NCBI GenBank assembly: GCA_036346355.1
Contig: CM070588.1
Span: forward strand, 15,981,914 to 16,045,913
DNA: 64,000 nucleotides
Source of the DNA: Rhipidocladum racemiflorum
Taxonomy: Eukaryota > Streptophyta > Magnoliopsida > Poales > Poaceae
Direction of reading: 5' to 3'
Shown here piece after piece: positions 1 through 11,416 of the stretch. The notes beneath the pieces were generated by a model. That model worked only from the letters and a program-made list of their open reading frames with translations, made no database searches and was not told the DNA's origin. Numbering within the stretch: position 1 is the stretch's first letter; each line of letters begins with the position of its first letter. Made by a program: the position numbers and the translations under genes.

Positions 1-1064
1 CATTTGGCTTAGGAAAAAATAAAATAAAATGAGTACTCTTGGGTTGTTGCCGAATTTTTTTCCAAAGTGGCTTTTAGCGCTTTGGGGTTCGAGTTGTTGG
101 ATGTGAATCATTTGGGGATCATGGGTCTTGGTTGAGCTTCCTCAATGATTCTACCCTTGGTTCTGATTATTTGAAAGGAAGAATGCGAGGGCGAAACCTT
201 CTAAGAAAGAGGAATTTAGTGTGGGTTGGTAATGACATAAGATATTAGATGTTGCTAGTAGATGATCGTAAACAGTTTAAAAGTGAAGAGTAAAGGAAGG
301 TTGTGTATGACTCAATCCAAACCTTCTTGGAGAATTGGGTCATTGATGTGTACCTAGGTGGGGCTGTTTAAATTATTAGTGGACCACTTGGTGGTTGCTA
401 GTAATTGTTTTTCCTTTTTAGAGTGTATTGGACCTTTCGTCACGAGGTTGAGCGAGGTTGTGTCAACCATAGCGATTTTGTTCTATTGTTATTCTTGTCT
501 CTTGCGGGTTTAAGGACCCTGGTTGTAAAGTAGGCCTTTCCTTTTGGTGGTAGTGTTGGGTATTGGTTTTTTGTTGAAGATCAATTTTTTTGCAAGGTTC
601 TAACCTCGTTTGTTCAAATAGCTGGTGGTCTTGGAGTGTATGTCTCACCTGGTTTGTCGTCGTCTTGAATACGGCGAACCACAGTAGAGGGGTTGTGGTG
701 TGAAAACACGTTTGTGCGTGGGAGATGAAGAGGGTTCTAGAGACTGGTACCGTTTTCTAGGGTTCTAGAGACTGGTACCGTTTTCTTCTGGAGAGTGGTT
801 GGAATAAGGAGTGCGAGACCGTTTTCTTTCATGGTCTATTTGGGAATTGAAGTGAAGGTGGAACCGTGAGAGGTTGCACTCTGTTGAGCTAAATCAACAT
901 TTTCTCGCTAGTGTTGGTTTTCAGAACTCGCTTGTCGTTTATTCCAGTTTGAGTCTTTGTGTGAATGTTTTGTGTTGCAAAGAAGTCTTTTGTCCCTTGG
1001 GGACTTTGTTGTTGATTTTGGTGTGTCTTAGATTCGGGGACGAATCCTTTTAAGGTGGGGAGAT
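1..1064 (+). mobile_element. 3' internal non-coding region of LARD-like element G
   Basis: This AT-rich stretch has no meaningful reading frame. It is homologous along its length to the reverse complement of about 40994-41880, the internal region of D2. Shared landmarks in the same order include the 'gttgccgaattt' block (near 40), 'gagggcgaaacc' (near 190), 'gaggttgcactctgttgagct' (near 870) and 'cttggggactttgttgttgat' (near 1000). It ends in a purine-rich tract just before the LTR at 1065 (polypurine tract 'aaggtggggaga'). It is therefore the 3' end of an element whose 5' part lies outside the window. No gag or pol is visible. Confidence 0.75.
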
Positions 1065-3128
1065 TGTGATGCCCTAGAATTTGAGAGCGATCCTAAGGTT
1101 TTCTTTCTTGGTTGTTCCGGAAAGAAAGAGGGTTTTGTCGGGGAATGAAATAATTGAAGATTATGCGGCAATTTAATATTAAAAATTGGAGTTTTGGGCT
1201 AGTTTCCGCTGGGCTGAGGCAACCTGGGCCTGGGCCGGGAATTCCTTTTTCCCCCTCTCCTCCCCATGCCTTGGTGGGCCGGCCCATCTCCCCCTTTAAG
1301 TGGCGCCCCCTCGCCCCAAACCCTAAGGCACCTCCCTTCCCCCCCCTCGCAGCCGCACCCCCTCCTCTTCCTCCCCTGCGTGGTGGCTCAAGATCCACCG
1401 CGAAACGCGAAGGAGAAAACGAGAAGAGGATCCGTGGAGGCGAGGAGGACGAACAGATTTCCGTTACGGGGATCGTTGCGCGTTCTTCGTGTGTTCGCAA
1501 GGGGGAACTCAAGGTAAAATTCCCAATCTTTTACCCCTGTTCTACCTAGGGATTAGGAGTGTATAAGATCTGGTGGTGAGTGGTTTGGATGGATCTTGAT
1601 GGGGGAGAAGGGTAGATGTTCACGTGGTGCTGTTTTTGGAAGAGAAGATTGTGCAGCGCATATTGTTTCTCAGTTTAAGTGGCATAGATGATTTTTTCTG
1701 CAAAAACCAATAACTAGAAAGTTGTAGAACACGTCTAGACCTAGCTTGTGTATTTTTTTCAGAATTTTTGGGCCGTCGGTCTGAGTGTTATCTCTGTTGG
1801 AAGATGACGAACAGAATCTGGAAACAGATTTCGTCCACTGTGTTGGACGGTTGTATAGGCATATTTAATAGCAGAATTGAAATTTTTGACCTTCATAAAA
1901 GTTGTAGATCTCGTCAATATCTAGATACTTTAATTTTTCTGTATTTTTATGAACAGCATAAAAAAAGATACGAAATTGGGAAGAGAGGGTGCTGCTGTTC
2001 GATCCGGACAGATCGGGGTTTTTGGCGTTTAAATGGGATCGGGGAGTAGGAAGCGTGTGTTTGAATTGTGTGATGAATTGTGATGTCGCTATGTACTAAA
2101 ATAATGTTTGTTCATTTGGTGCCACTGCTGGGCGTAACTAGGTTCTTCGCCCACGTCGGTAAAGGCAAGTGGAAGCAGTTGTATTGTTAATCTATACATT
2201 GTTGTTTGATTCGCCTTCACTATAAACTCCAATTACAGCAATCATACATGGTTTAATCCCTTGCTTTGAGGATTGCAATATGTTGACTGGTATTGTGATG
2301 TTGTGGTTTAGCTATGAATCAAGAGTAAAGTGAAGAATGATGTTGTTTACCGGATGAATTTTCTAAACATTTCATCGCTATGATATTTGTTTTCTATCCA
2401 TGCTATATGATGATATGAAAACATGTGGACTCAGTGGGAGAGGTTATGAATGAATTCATGCATGAAGCATTAACTGCATAATCATGCATTGGAAATTTGT
2501 CGACACCAGCGTGCGCGACCGTACCGGTACAACACCGTGTGTTCCTGAGAAAGGGCACGGTGAGGAGGAACATGGCATAAGCATGTGCATCAATCATATG
2601 CATTTTACTGAAGTGGTGTGGACTCTTGGATGTGGTATTGTATATGAGGAATGTGGATTCTTTGATGTGGTATTGTATATGAGGAATGTGGAATGATAGA
2701 TATATGGTGGATGTTTTATTTGTATTAGTTGTTCCGCTTGCTGAGATTACCCAATCTCACTACTTGCAGTTTTGATGTTTTCAGGTAGCGCACGTGAGTC
2801 GTAAGCATGAAGGGTGGGCTAGCAAGACAATAAATTTTCTGTTGTCATCACGACTCACATGATCTAGTGTTTTAAATAATTCATTAGTTGGATGCAATTT
2901 TATTTCATTTAGACCTATTGTTGTTCCCTTTAAACTTGTTCTCGTTTATGGTTGCCCCTTTATAGATGTGTTTTATTTATGGTTAATACCTGGTTGAATT
3001 AGACTCGTTGTCTCTAGTTTTGATGTCGTGATATTATTCCTATTCGAATTGCTTCCGTACTATCCTGTTTTAGGGGAAATGCTGTCGATCTGTTCTTGTA
3101 CAACAGTTTAGATTTATGGGGTGTTACA
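1065..3128 (+). repeat. 3' LTR of element G (A-type LTR)
   Basis: The LTR runs from TGTGATGCC to GGGGTGTTACA. It is homologous over its whole length to the two LTRs of element A (reverse complement of 55561-56977 and 62078-63272). It is 2064 bases long against 1417 for A, and 602 bases of the difference are one block, 1514-2115. Order within the LTR: a possible TATA-like AT stretch near 1169, a GC-rich leader (1200-1513), the intron-like block, a second leader exon from 2116, an AT-rich stretch, a hairpin (2743-2758), a pyrimidine tract with 'ttttcag' (near 2785), and the terminal TGTTACA. Confidence 0.85.
1514..2115 (+). other. Intron-like block in the LTR leader of G
   Basis: The 5' border is CTCAAG|GTAAAAT, a good plant splice donor after a GC-rich leader. 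The 3' border reads TTGTTCAT|TTGGTGCC. The same place in element A reads CTCAAG|GTGGTGCC, so an ancestral TTCAG|GTGGTGCC acceptor would need only two G-to-T changes to give what is seen here. D1 and D2 have a 600-604-base block at the matching place with intact CAG|GTGGTG borders. I infer a leader intron whose acceptor is mutated in this copy. Confidence 0.6.
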
Positions 3129-3265
3129 AAGACCTAAAAGCACACCCTCGAACTGGCATTCGAGATACCCAAAGAAAAGGAAGTTTTTTTTAATACAAGA
3201 GCTTGAACTCAACCCCTAGCACTGAACCTCCAAAAAGGGAACTGGCTAGCCTCTGTCCTTAGGAC

Positions 3266-3646
3266 CTAGAATCTGCTATCCAAGGTAGGACGGACTCCTT
3301 TCATCATATGGTTTTTTTGAATACCTTCATTGCATTCCCTGCTAGGTCTAACGATGAGAGAGTACTCAGGAAATATAAAAGCAGGAGAAGGGGGGCATAG
3401 CAGAAGATAGTAATCCCCCACCCAATAGAAATCTCCCCTAGACCACTCTGCCTGATATGCAAATCCGCTGCCCAACGAAAGCGCAAAGCATCCATGTACA
3501 AAACCTCTGCAGTTTCGAAAGATTCCTCCGCATGACGATGGTCCTGGCTGACCTCTCGAGCATCCATCTGTATTAACTTTCATCCATCCAGGAGGTGGAG
3601 GTTGCCATAGAATAGAGTGGATCACTGAAGCTTTGCGTGGTTTCAC
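3266..3646 (-). pseudogene. RNase H-like domain fragment (LINE-type)
   Basis: Residues 14-67 (about 3607-3446) read WQPPPPGWMKVNTDGCSRG followed by a CGGIFRN motif and AYQAE. This is the start of the plant RNase H-like domain found at the end of non-LTR retrotransposon polyproteins and in host 'RNase H' proteins, including the first catalytic Asp (VNTDG) and the Glu region (QAE). Homology stops after AYQAEW, and the rest of the frame is unrelated. The fragment has about one third of a usual domain and cannot be functional. It probably entered the segment as a piece of a LINE. Confidence 0.6.
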
Positions 3647-3927
3647 GCATAAGCATTAGTTCTTGCCCTTACAGTGTAAGTGGCAGATCAAACTTTATCT
3701 AGTTCCACACATTGCCTTTTCCCTTATATGTCGTGGCAGGCGAGCTCCCTTCTGGGAAAAAGGATTTGAGTGGAAGGTTGAGCGCCCCATCTATGTCGCG
3801 AGCACACTTCAGCAGGTCGGGATGACCGGTGCATGATGGGATGGAGAGGTGGTGCAAGGAAGCTTCGCGGGGAAGTCTGTCAGTTTATTAGAAGGAAGCG
3901 GAACTGTGCAATTTTTTCTTTTCATTT

Positions 3928-4134
3928 ATGGATACCCAATTCATTTCATATGTAGGGGTGGGGGTCATTGTTTCGCTTGCCATTTTTGCCGCTTATAAAG
4001 CGGGACAAGTTTATGGGCTCTGTACTGTTGAAAAACAAATCCAGGAATTCGAATTTGAGAGTTTCCTCGCTGACCCATCATGCGAAAGGTACGTCATTAG
4101 AGTGAGTGCGCCCGCGCTCCGCTCCTTCGACTGA
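3928..4134 (+). CDS. Small hypothetical frame with one membrane segment
   Basis: This 68-residue open frame starts at an ATG and has a clear hydrophobic stretch (residues 8-26, VGVGVIVSLAIFAAYKAG). A charged segment rich in Glu follows, with no further domain. The tail, encoded by the GC-rich 'cgcccgcgctccgctcc' stretch, looks like read-through into unrelated DNA. I do not recognise the protein. It may be an unassigned mitochondrial-type frame or chance. No ribosomal or promoter signal supports it. Confidence 0.2.
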   Translation: MDTQFISYVGVGVIVSLAIFAAYKAGQVYGLCTVEKQIQEFEFESFLADPSCERYVIRVSAPALRSFD

Positions 4135-6491
4135 TTGTTCGCATCGGGGGCTCACTCACCTCCTACGCTTTGTTATAGCCCACTACGAGCTGCGTATAAC
4201 ATAAATTGAGACGTACGCTACGGGCTCCTATTGTTAGCTTGGGAAAGGTATAGAGATTGTCCACCGAAAGCACTTGAGTCCTGGCAGGTGCCTGAACAGC
4301 TGTCTCCTGGTGCTTCTCATTGCTCTTGTTTGGCTCCGAGCCTTAGCTTTTTTCTTAGAGTTGCATTCACTTCCCTCACCTTTCGCAGATAGAATAGACT
4401 TCCCAACTAGCTGGATCCAAGAAAAGAAGGCTTATCCACATCCAGGACACTGGGGATCTATCTCTGAGTATGATATAGACTTACTCTCTCTGCTCCAGTA
4501 GAATGCTAAAGGATTGTGCTCTTTCATGGCCACTGAGACAGCAAGAATCTCGTCTAGAACCACAGGAGCAGTGGAGGTGGAACCAGCAGGATCCGGGATT
4601 AAGGCACTGGAAGGTTACTCAGATTGGTGGCCTGGTTACATAATGACATCTCCAGAGCTGACAGCCGATTCTAAGCCCGCTAAAAAAGAAAAAAGAAATT
4701 AGACATAGGTCTTTGGCAAGCTGCTAGGGAAGCATTTATTCCCAAGCGATAGGGCTTATAGTTCAGATTGATGCCTTAGTCCACTCGGAAGATAGAACTA
4801 ATAATGGAAAAAGATATGCTTAAGAACTCCAACAGTAAGTTGATCAGTTACTATCGGTAGGGACGGGAGACAAAACTGCCACTGATGGGAAAGCGATAAG
4901 AAGCCTGAAAGCGATTCTTACACAAGATACGATGACAGGAAGGGAGTTCGATCAGGAATGGAACCAGAGAATATGAAATTGGCTCTCGACCCAGGCCTTG
5001 CTTTGTTTACCTGTCCTATCGTATCGAATAAGGTTTCCTAGCCTAGCCCATCTCGGTGTCTGCTACCGACTGGTACTTCTAGTACTTGTCAGCATAAGGA
5101 TGGGGGTGAGAGACCCATTGATACGTTCAAAGAAAGAGTGAGTATGGCTCTGACAGTTTTGCTGCCGCATCAGACAGACTGGTACAGCAAGGAGCAGAAG
5201 GCGTGCAAGCATTGATCTGGCTAAACTACCTGTGATAGGGCTTGGTAGCGTTGTTTCAGACTAGGAGTCTGAAGTAGGGCTTTACGGGAACATAAGTAAG
5301 TGGTGTAGTAGGCTCGAGTCGAGACTTTCCTTTGGATTTATTATCATAGGTAGTGTTCGAGATCCAAGTGGTAGTATCAGGGCCCTTAGCTATTATTCTG
5401 GAGAAATGGCCGTAGCGAATCCAGCGAGCGGAATAAATGAACTCCATACTTGGAGTGAGTAGGGAGCGAGCATAAGAGATAAAGACTAAAACAAGGCTTC
5501 TCGTGGCCCTATCGAATCCGTTCCCGAGTTAAGGTCATGTAGCTCGCATAGCCGAAGTAGTCAGCTTAGGCAAAAGCCACTCTAACACCATCGAGATCAG
5601 AGTAAAAAAACCAATAGGAAAGCAGCGACCTTGATGAGAATGGCAAGGAGGAGACTAGTCGTAATAAGAAGATGCACGAGCTGTGACTGGACGATAGGGA
5701 TTTTGAAAAGCTAGAGCTAGAAGAAGGTTTGAAAAGGAACATACTTTGATTGAGAGATTTTGGATAAGAGTTCATAAAAGGCGTTAGCCAGTTTCAAGGT
5801 CAGGAAGGGAAAGTAGGCCAAGGTTGAGAATCCATACGGAATGGACGAGGAATTGAGGTAGGGAAAGGAAAGGTAACACCCAAAGCATCAAATGGACACG
5901 AATACATCTTAGTGGCAATTTCTTACTACCCCAAATGGGTTGAAAGCGGCATCTTATCGAACACTGACATCGGAAAAAAGTGGCCTACTTGAAAGAAAAG
6001 AGAATCCGCCTTTCTTTTCAAAAGAAACTACTGGAATGAAATCAGCTCCGGGTAGAGATGGAGGGGGCTTCGTAGCTTGACTTTAACGGATCCCTTGCTT
6101 CATAGAATAGATGGCTAAGCTGTCTTCTTTCTCTTGGTTTCAATTCTCTCAAAGGTTACCAGACTTGTGGTTAGCTACACGGAGCATCTCTTTCTTACCC
6201 TTCGGGTGGTCACAGGGAAGCTCTCTAATAGATCACTTAAGACAAAGGGAAACATTTGATCATGAGTGTGAGAGAGAAGAAGATATGGTTTCTTTTTCTT
6301 AGAATTTCCTGCGTGCATTACTTTATTTTGCATTTCCGGTTGAGCATCTATTTTCCTTTGTTTGTAGTGCATGTTTCTGTGAGGGCAGTCCTTACTATCC
6401 TAGCCGCGGTTCCTTCCTTGGAATTTGAGAACGTAAACATGAACGGAAGTTGAGGTGGGGCTCTTACGAAGTAGTTGGTTAAGATGTCAGC

Positions 6492-8581
6492 AAGTTCCGA
6501 TCATTATTCTAGAAGTTATGACCGTCCAAAGTTTAGATCCGAAACCCGTTATTCGGCAGTTTGTGATTAATCCGGAGGGGCGCCGCAAAATCCGCCTATA
6601 CCGTTGAGTTCGTCTCGCCGCGCTCTACGCAGTAGACATTCTCCCTTTGCCATCCCATCCTCCGGAATTTTTTTATACATTTAGGCCACCGTTTAGCCGT
6701 CGCCGCGCGTCGCCTTTTGACGCCGGCTATTTTAGCTCGCTCCGGCCGTGTTGTCGCGTCCGGTGGATCATCATGTACTATTTTGGTCCATCCTTAAAGT
6801 TCCTTTGCTCTCCATTTGATGTCGAACCCGATTCCGGCCTAAAACCGTCGTTTTCGGCTTAACCCGTTGTTGTCGGTTCGCGTTTCGGTTAGCCATCCTG
6901 GGTAGCATTTTGTCACGGCCATGTCGTTGCACCGACGGTCACTACCTTGTTTCATGAGTATCATGTCATTGTTTAACATCTGCCGTTAACGTTCACCGTT
7001 AACGATCCACCGTTAACATTTTGCCGTTAACGTTCGCCGTTAATGTTCCTCCGTTAACGTTTTGCCGTTAACGCTCCGTCGTTAACGTTTTGCAGTTAAC
7101 GCTCCACTGTTAACGCTTCGCCGTTAAGGTTCCACTGTTAAAGTTCCATCGTTAACGTTTCATCGTTAATGCTTGACTCTCACCGCTTCGTTGTCATCGC
7201 ATGCGTGCATTCATGCAAGAGCCCTAGTGCGATGTCCTCATCTTCTCTATCATCAAGACGTGAGCCTAGTCTCATCGTCATGTCATCTTCAAAGCCGAAT
7301 CAAAACCCCAACCTAAGACCGGTTCGATGAACTAAGTTCATCGTGAGCCGCGTTGATATCTTTGCAATCTTCCCCGTTGTTTCAATCGTGGGACGACACT
7401 TGTCTTGTCTTATCCCTAAAAACCTAATCTACCAATAACCTAGACTTTGTTTGTGGACTTGGTCGATAGACCATTGGCCATGTGTCTTACCCTTGTGCCC
7501 GATCTAATCTATCCGTCTCTCTTTTGTTTGACTGTGTCCGTTCGGTCAACAAAAGTCAACTTCGAGAATCAGTTTAGTTCATTGTGAACTAACATATCCT
7601 TATGGACCCAATCTATAGATCGAGAGCCCATATGTCGCTATCTGTTCAATCAGGATAATAACTTCGGAAGAGATATTCTTCGGAATATTATTCTTTCTTT
7701 CCCAGTTATTAATCTTTCCCTTTTCGGTGTCCTTCCGAAAGCCCGTCCTCTCTTGTCCAATCTTCGATCCAATCCTTTCAAGTTCCTAATCGTATCCCAG
7801 CCGATGTGCCCAATGCTGTTCGTTCTTAATTTGGTGTTTATTTGAATTGTTTTTTGAGTTTTGTTGTATTTGTGTTTCTTTATCGCTAGACATGTCGTCC
7901 GGAAGTCGTTCGAATGAGCTGAGGATCGAGAAAGTGGAAGTTGAAGCTCGAGGATCAAGGATCAAGGATAAAGAGTAAAGGACAGTAAAGTTTGCAAGGG
8001 CCAAGCAAGTTGTGCTTTGACCATGTTGATCCCCTTTTCGAAAATTATGTTGTTTTAAATTATTGCATGCTAGTTGGATATAAACTGATTTCAATTAATT
8101 TGTGATTAGATATTTAACCTACATGTTATTGCCACCTTGTCTATAATAGTTGTACGCCTTGATTCATTTGTCACCCTGGGATTGTTGATTAATAGTTGGT
8201 AACTAAATACTTTGCCGACATGGGTTAGTTAGACCGTCAGTAGCTGCTTAGTCCTGCAACGTACCTTTGACATCATTTTGGAAATACAAAATCTCAATGT
8301 TGATTAATGGAATATGCAATGTATTTTGGAATGTTGTGACGTATTGCCGACACGATGAAGTTGATATGCGGAGGCCTTCGTGCTTCTTCAAGGATGTTGA
8401 GTTGTTGTTGGCATTGTGTTGCGCAATAATCAACTGGGGTGATAAAATGATTTAGACTGGGGCAAGTGGCAAGAAGTATGGTGGGCCAGCTTGGCAGTTG
8501 GGATTGTTTGAAACATGATATATGTATGAGTGTTGGTGAGTTAGATTTCTTCGAGAGTATTGATGGAAGTCTTGCCCTGGT
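6492..8581 (+). repeat. 5' LTR of E1, first part (5'-truncated)
   Basis: This matches 31349-33424 of the intact 3' LTR almost base for base, starting abruptly at 'aagttccgatcatta'. The first about 1.32 kb of the LTR (30025-31348 in the other copy) is missing and replaced by the mitochondrial-like segment. The copy is interrupted at 8581 by the solo LTR F and resumes at 26063. The five bases CTGGT at 8577-8581 are repeated at 26058-26062. It contains a GTTAAC minisatellite and, near 7889, a pyrimidine-rich acceptor-like site ('tttatcgctag'). Confidence 0.9.
6981..7170 (+). repeat. GTTAAC-containing minisatellite in LTR E
   Basis: About a dozen imperfect units of roughly 15 bases follow the pattern CCGTTAACGTT plus 3-4 variable bases. 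Each unit carries the palindrome GTTAAC. The other LTR carries the same array at 31840-32018 with different unit order and number, so the array changes by slippage faster than its surroundings. Confidence 0.9.
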
Positions 8582-9063
8582 TGTTGGGACCCCGAATTTG
8601 CAAATCCGGACCCTCTGTGTATTCAGCACTAGTCCAGGAACGCGCTAGTGCACACAGTCTTAACATCGGTAAATATCACAATCATACCACTCGATACTAA
8701 TAAAGTACTTTATTTAAATAGTCAAACTGGTTACTCGACCTTATGGTCAAGTTACAATGTATGCCTTGCAGGGCGAAACTTATTAAGAGAGAAATAGTAG
8801 CAGCGGAAAATCAAATAACTTCGTGGCGCCATCCAGTATACCACAGGCAACTGACTGGGCTCGTTTCCCTAAGTAGACGGTTCCTCTTGGAGCTCCTCCT
8901 CCAAAGCTGGTGTAGTCTCCTCTTCAACTGGTGTTGTATTGTGGCAAGGGTGTGTACTTGGTACTCAGCAAGTCATGCACAGAATGCAGGCTAATATACT
9001 ATATGCATGGCTTGGTACAAAGGAATAGCTCAAGGTATATTTGCAGTAAACAGCATTTAACAA
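8582..9063 (-). repeat. Solo LTR F, 3'-most segment
   Basis: This is the reverse complement of the last LTR portion and aligns to 26700-27139 of LTR E. It includes the block 'cactagtccagga', the 'gactgtgtgcactag' block and the hairpin region near 8950-8972. It is broken by the CACTA insertion after CAA at 9061-9063. Confidence 0.85.
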
Positions 9064-9524
9064 CACTACTACAAAACATATCTTTTGTAACACATTTCTG
9101 TAACACATTGAACAATGTGTTACAAGGGGATATTGCAGTAACATGTAATTTGTGTTACAAAGGCATGTTGTAACACATACTTAACGAGATGTGAAAATTA
9201 TCACTGAGAACTACAACAGCAACACGTAATATATGTTACTAAGGAACATTGTAACACATGGTTGTAAGGTGTGAATAATAATACCATAGTAACACATATA
9301 AAGGCAGATTGTAACACATGATTTAATTACAATAAATTAAAACATATATATAAATCAACAACCTCTCTATTCATAACCAAATTTATTTGACACTACGCCA
9401 TGCATCACATCTACATACACATATATACTAGTTTTCTTGAATAAAATGACATATAAATTTATCATATATTTTAAACTGTCCGTTCGTTCGGATATATATT
9501 CGGATTAATTACTGTCTTGGCTAG

Positions 9525-9972
9525 TTGGCCTCAGTACCATCATCAATCGCACCCCCCAGTCGGCCAGTCATGTCCCAGATCTCATCGATCTTGACCTCCA
9601 TCGCCAGCATCGCTAAACTCCGTCAGCCGATCGAGCGACTTCGCCCCACCGAGCCCCTCCCCGGCTCCCCCGGCCGGAGCGCCTCCCCGGCTCCCCCGCC
9701 ATGGTCCCCGTCCGCAGCTCCACCTCCTGACCTCCATGGCTACTCCTCTAGATCCACATCCGTCGGGATCTCGGGCGTTGGCGCCGGCGCACCGCTCAGC
9801 CTCCAGATGTGTCGTCACCGCTCCAGATCAGCCGGCGGTGCTACACATCGGCCCCGCGCTGCTCTGCTTCGCCTTCACGCCTTCAACGCGCGTCACCGCC
9901 CTTAACCTGAGTTCGAACGCCGGCCGGGGTCCAGCCTCTTGCCGAATGCCCTCTACGACTCTTTGCTCCTGG
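9525..9972 (+). pseudogene. GC-rich gene-like exon inside the CACTA element
   Basis: A GC-rich, proline/serine-rich frame begins at 9525 (MASVPSSIAPPSR...) in an otherwise AT-rich element and is open for 126 codons to 9905. An AT-rich promoter-like stretch ('gatatatattcgg', near 9490) lies upstream. At 9972/9973 there is a strong splice donor, CTGGCAG|GTAAGTCG. The base composition step and the donor suggest a captured 5' exon of a host gene. I recognise no protein family, and the frame stops before the donor, so it may equally be a 5' untranslated exon. Confidence 0.35.
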
Positions 9973-11416
9973 CAGGTAAGTCGACCAGCCGACCCTGATC
10001 TAGTCCTCTGCGCCCTGATCCTCTCCTCTCCAATGAAACAATTTTGTGTTTATAATTGTAAATTGTAAGCTAGTGACTAGTGTTAATCTGTTAGAGACTT
10101 AGAAATTGTACTGTTGAAAAACCACATCTACGATAACTAAATGAAAACCCCCAACTATACTCCAGATGAAATAGGCTTGCCAATTTCTTGTAAGCACCAA
10201 ATCTGCCTTCTTGTCATAAAAAGTCCGTTCTTCAGTTACCCAGTATGCCACCATCTACTATCTGTTCCACAGATCCAAGTTACTCCCGAATCCCGAAACT
10301 TCAATTCTTTTTGAGGTTTTCCTTCGTTTAAGCTATGGCTATGTTCGATTTCTACTCAAAGTCAAGACAGACTAAGGCGATAGAGAGAATTACTACTTCT
10401 AAGCTTCCCAAGAGACCATTGGTCTAAAACCACGGAACAAATCATAGATCTGCAACCAGATGAATAATAAATCCAAAAATTCAGATGTTAGCCATATCTA
10501 GAGAAAGAACTATAGTCTCACGGAAGCATGATCCAAACGATGGAAAACTTGAGAGATGAAGCTTTTTTTCCAGTTCAAATCAAAGAGAATTAAGCTTTTC
10601 TGTTCTAGTTCAAATCAAAGATCCTATATTAATCGAATAGAAGATCCTAAATCGCCTAATCGTACATAATATCAGCACACCATTGGGTTGGAATTGTCCT
10701 AATTGTGAGGAACTATGGCGTTGGTGTCCCATAGTTTTTGTTTGAAACTTTGAAATAATGTTTCTAGATGCAACTTGTGGAGTAACATGACTACTTGTAT
10801 CAGGAGATGCTGATGATCTTTGTGGTATTTTTTTATTATACGTTGTTACCTTCTAGATTAGATGCCGTGAGGTTATGGAAGGGACATAATTTTACTTGAA
10901 CATAAATTTGGATCATTTGTTCTAACATAATTATATCAGTAATTCACTCTACCCATTTATGGCATGCTCTCGATTTCATGTGATTTAATGCTTTCTTATG
11001 CAGAAACTAAGTCAATTTTTTTATATGGTGCACTGCTACTTTCCTATGCTTCCCATTTGCATGACAAGAGCAAATTACATGTACAGAAACATCCTTTCCA
11101 CTTCAAATCAATTTTTCACAGGCACCCTGTGTATTCATTTGCCACGTCAAAACAAATGACTTATAACTTAGTTGGCAAATGACCCCAACATTTACTGAAC
11201 ATTGCAGAGGTAATTGGAATCACGCAAATTTTATAACATAGAGCTAATTCAAATATCAGAAGCTTCATATCATTAGTACATATTTTTAGAATAAACTTAA
11301 CCAACGATATCCTGATACATATCCTTATTCCAAGTGTTCTGCAATGCTGGCTACAAGTTGAGGTTGTTTTCTTCCAGTTACCGAAATTGGAAAAAAAATT
11401 GTTAAACACACACCTC

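Larger units (their letters stand above)
3129..6491. other. Mitochondrial-like DNA segment
   Basis: Between the end of G's LTR and the abrupt start of LTR E1 homology lies 3.4 kb that resembles none of the retroelements in the window. Its texture (mid GC, short purine-rich runs, phrases such as 'gtgcgcccgcgctccgctcc') is like plant mitochondrial intergenic DNA. It holds only short open frames, one RNase H-like fragment (3266-3646) and one small hydrophobic frame (3928-4134). I recognise no standard mitochondrial gene, so the call rests on sequence character and is an inference. Between 4140 and 6491 I see nothing else I can name. Confidence 0.4.

Noticed and set aside
1093..1549. Long overlapping open frames on both strands, up to 139 residues
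   Set aside because: They lie in the GC-rich leader of an LTR. Composition alone keeps both strands open, and the homologous stretch in element A does not preserve the frames.
3928..4134. Assignment of the small hydrophobic frame to a known mitochondrial subunit
   Set aside because: I could not match it to any standard mitochondrial protein, so no gene name is given.
6981..7170. Regularly spaced short repeats that might suggest a CRISPR array
   Set aside because: Units are contiguous with only 3-4 variable bases, there are no spacers or cas genes, and the setting is a plant LTR.
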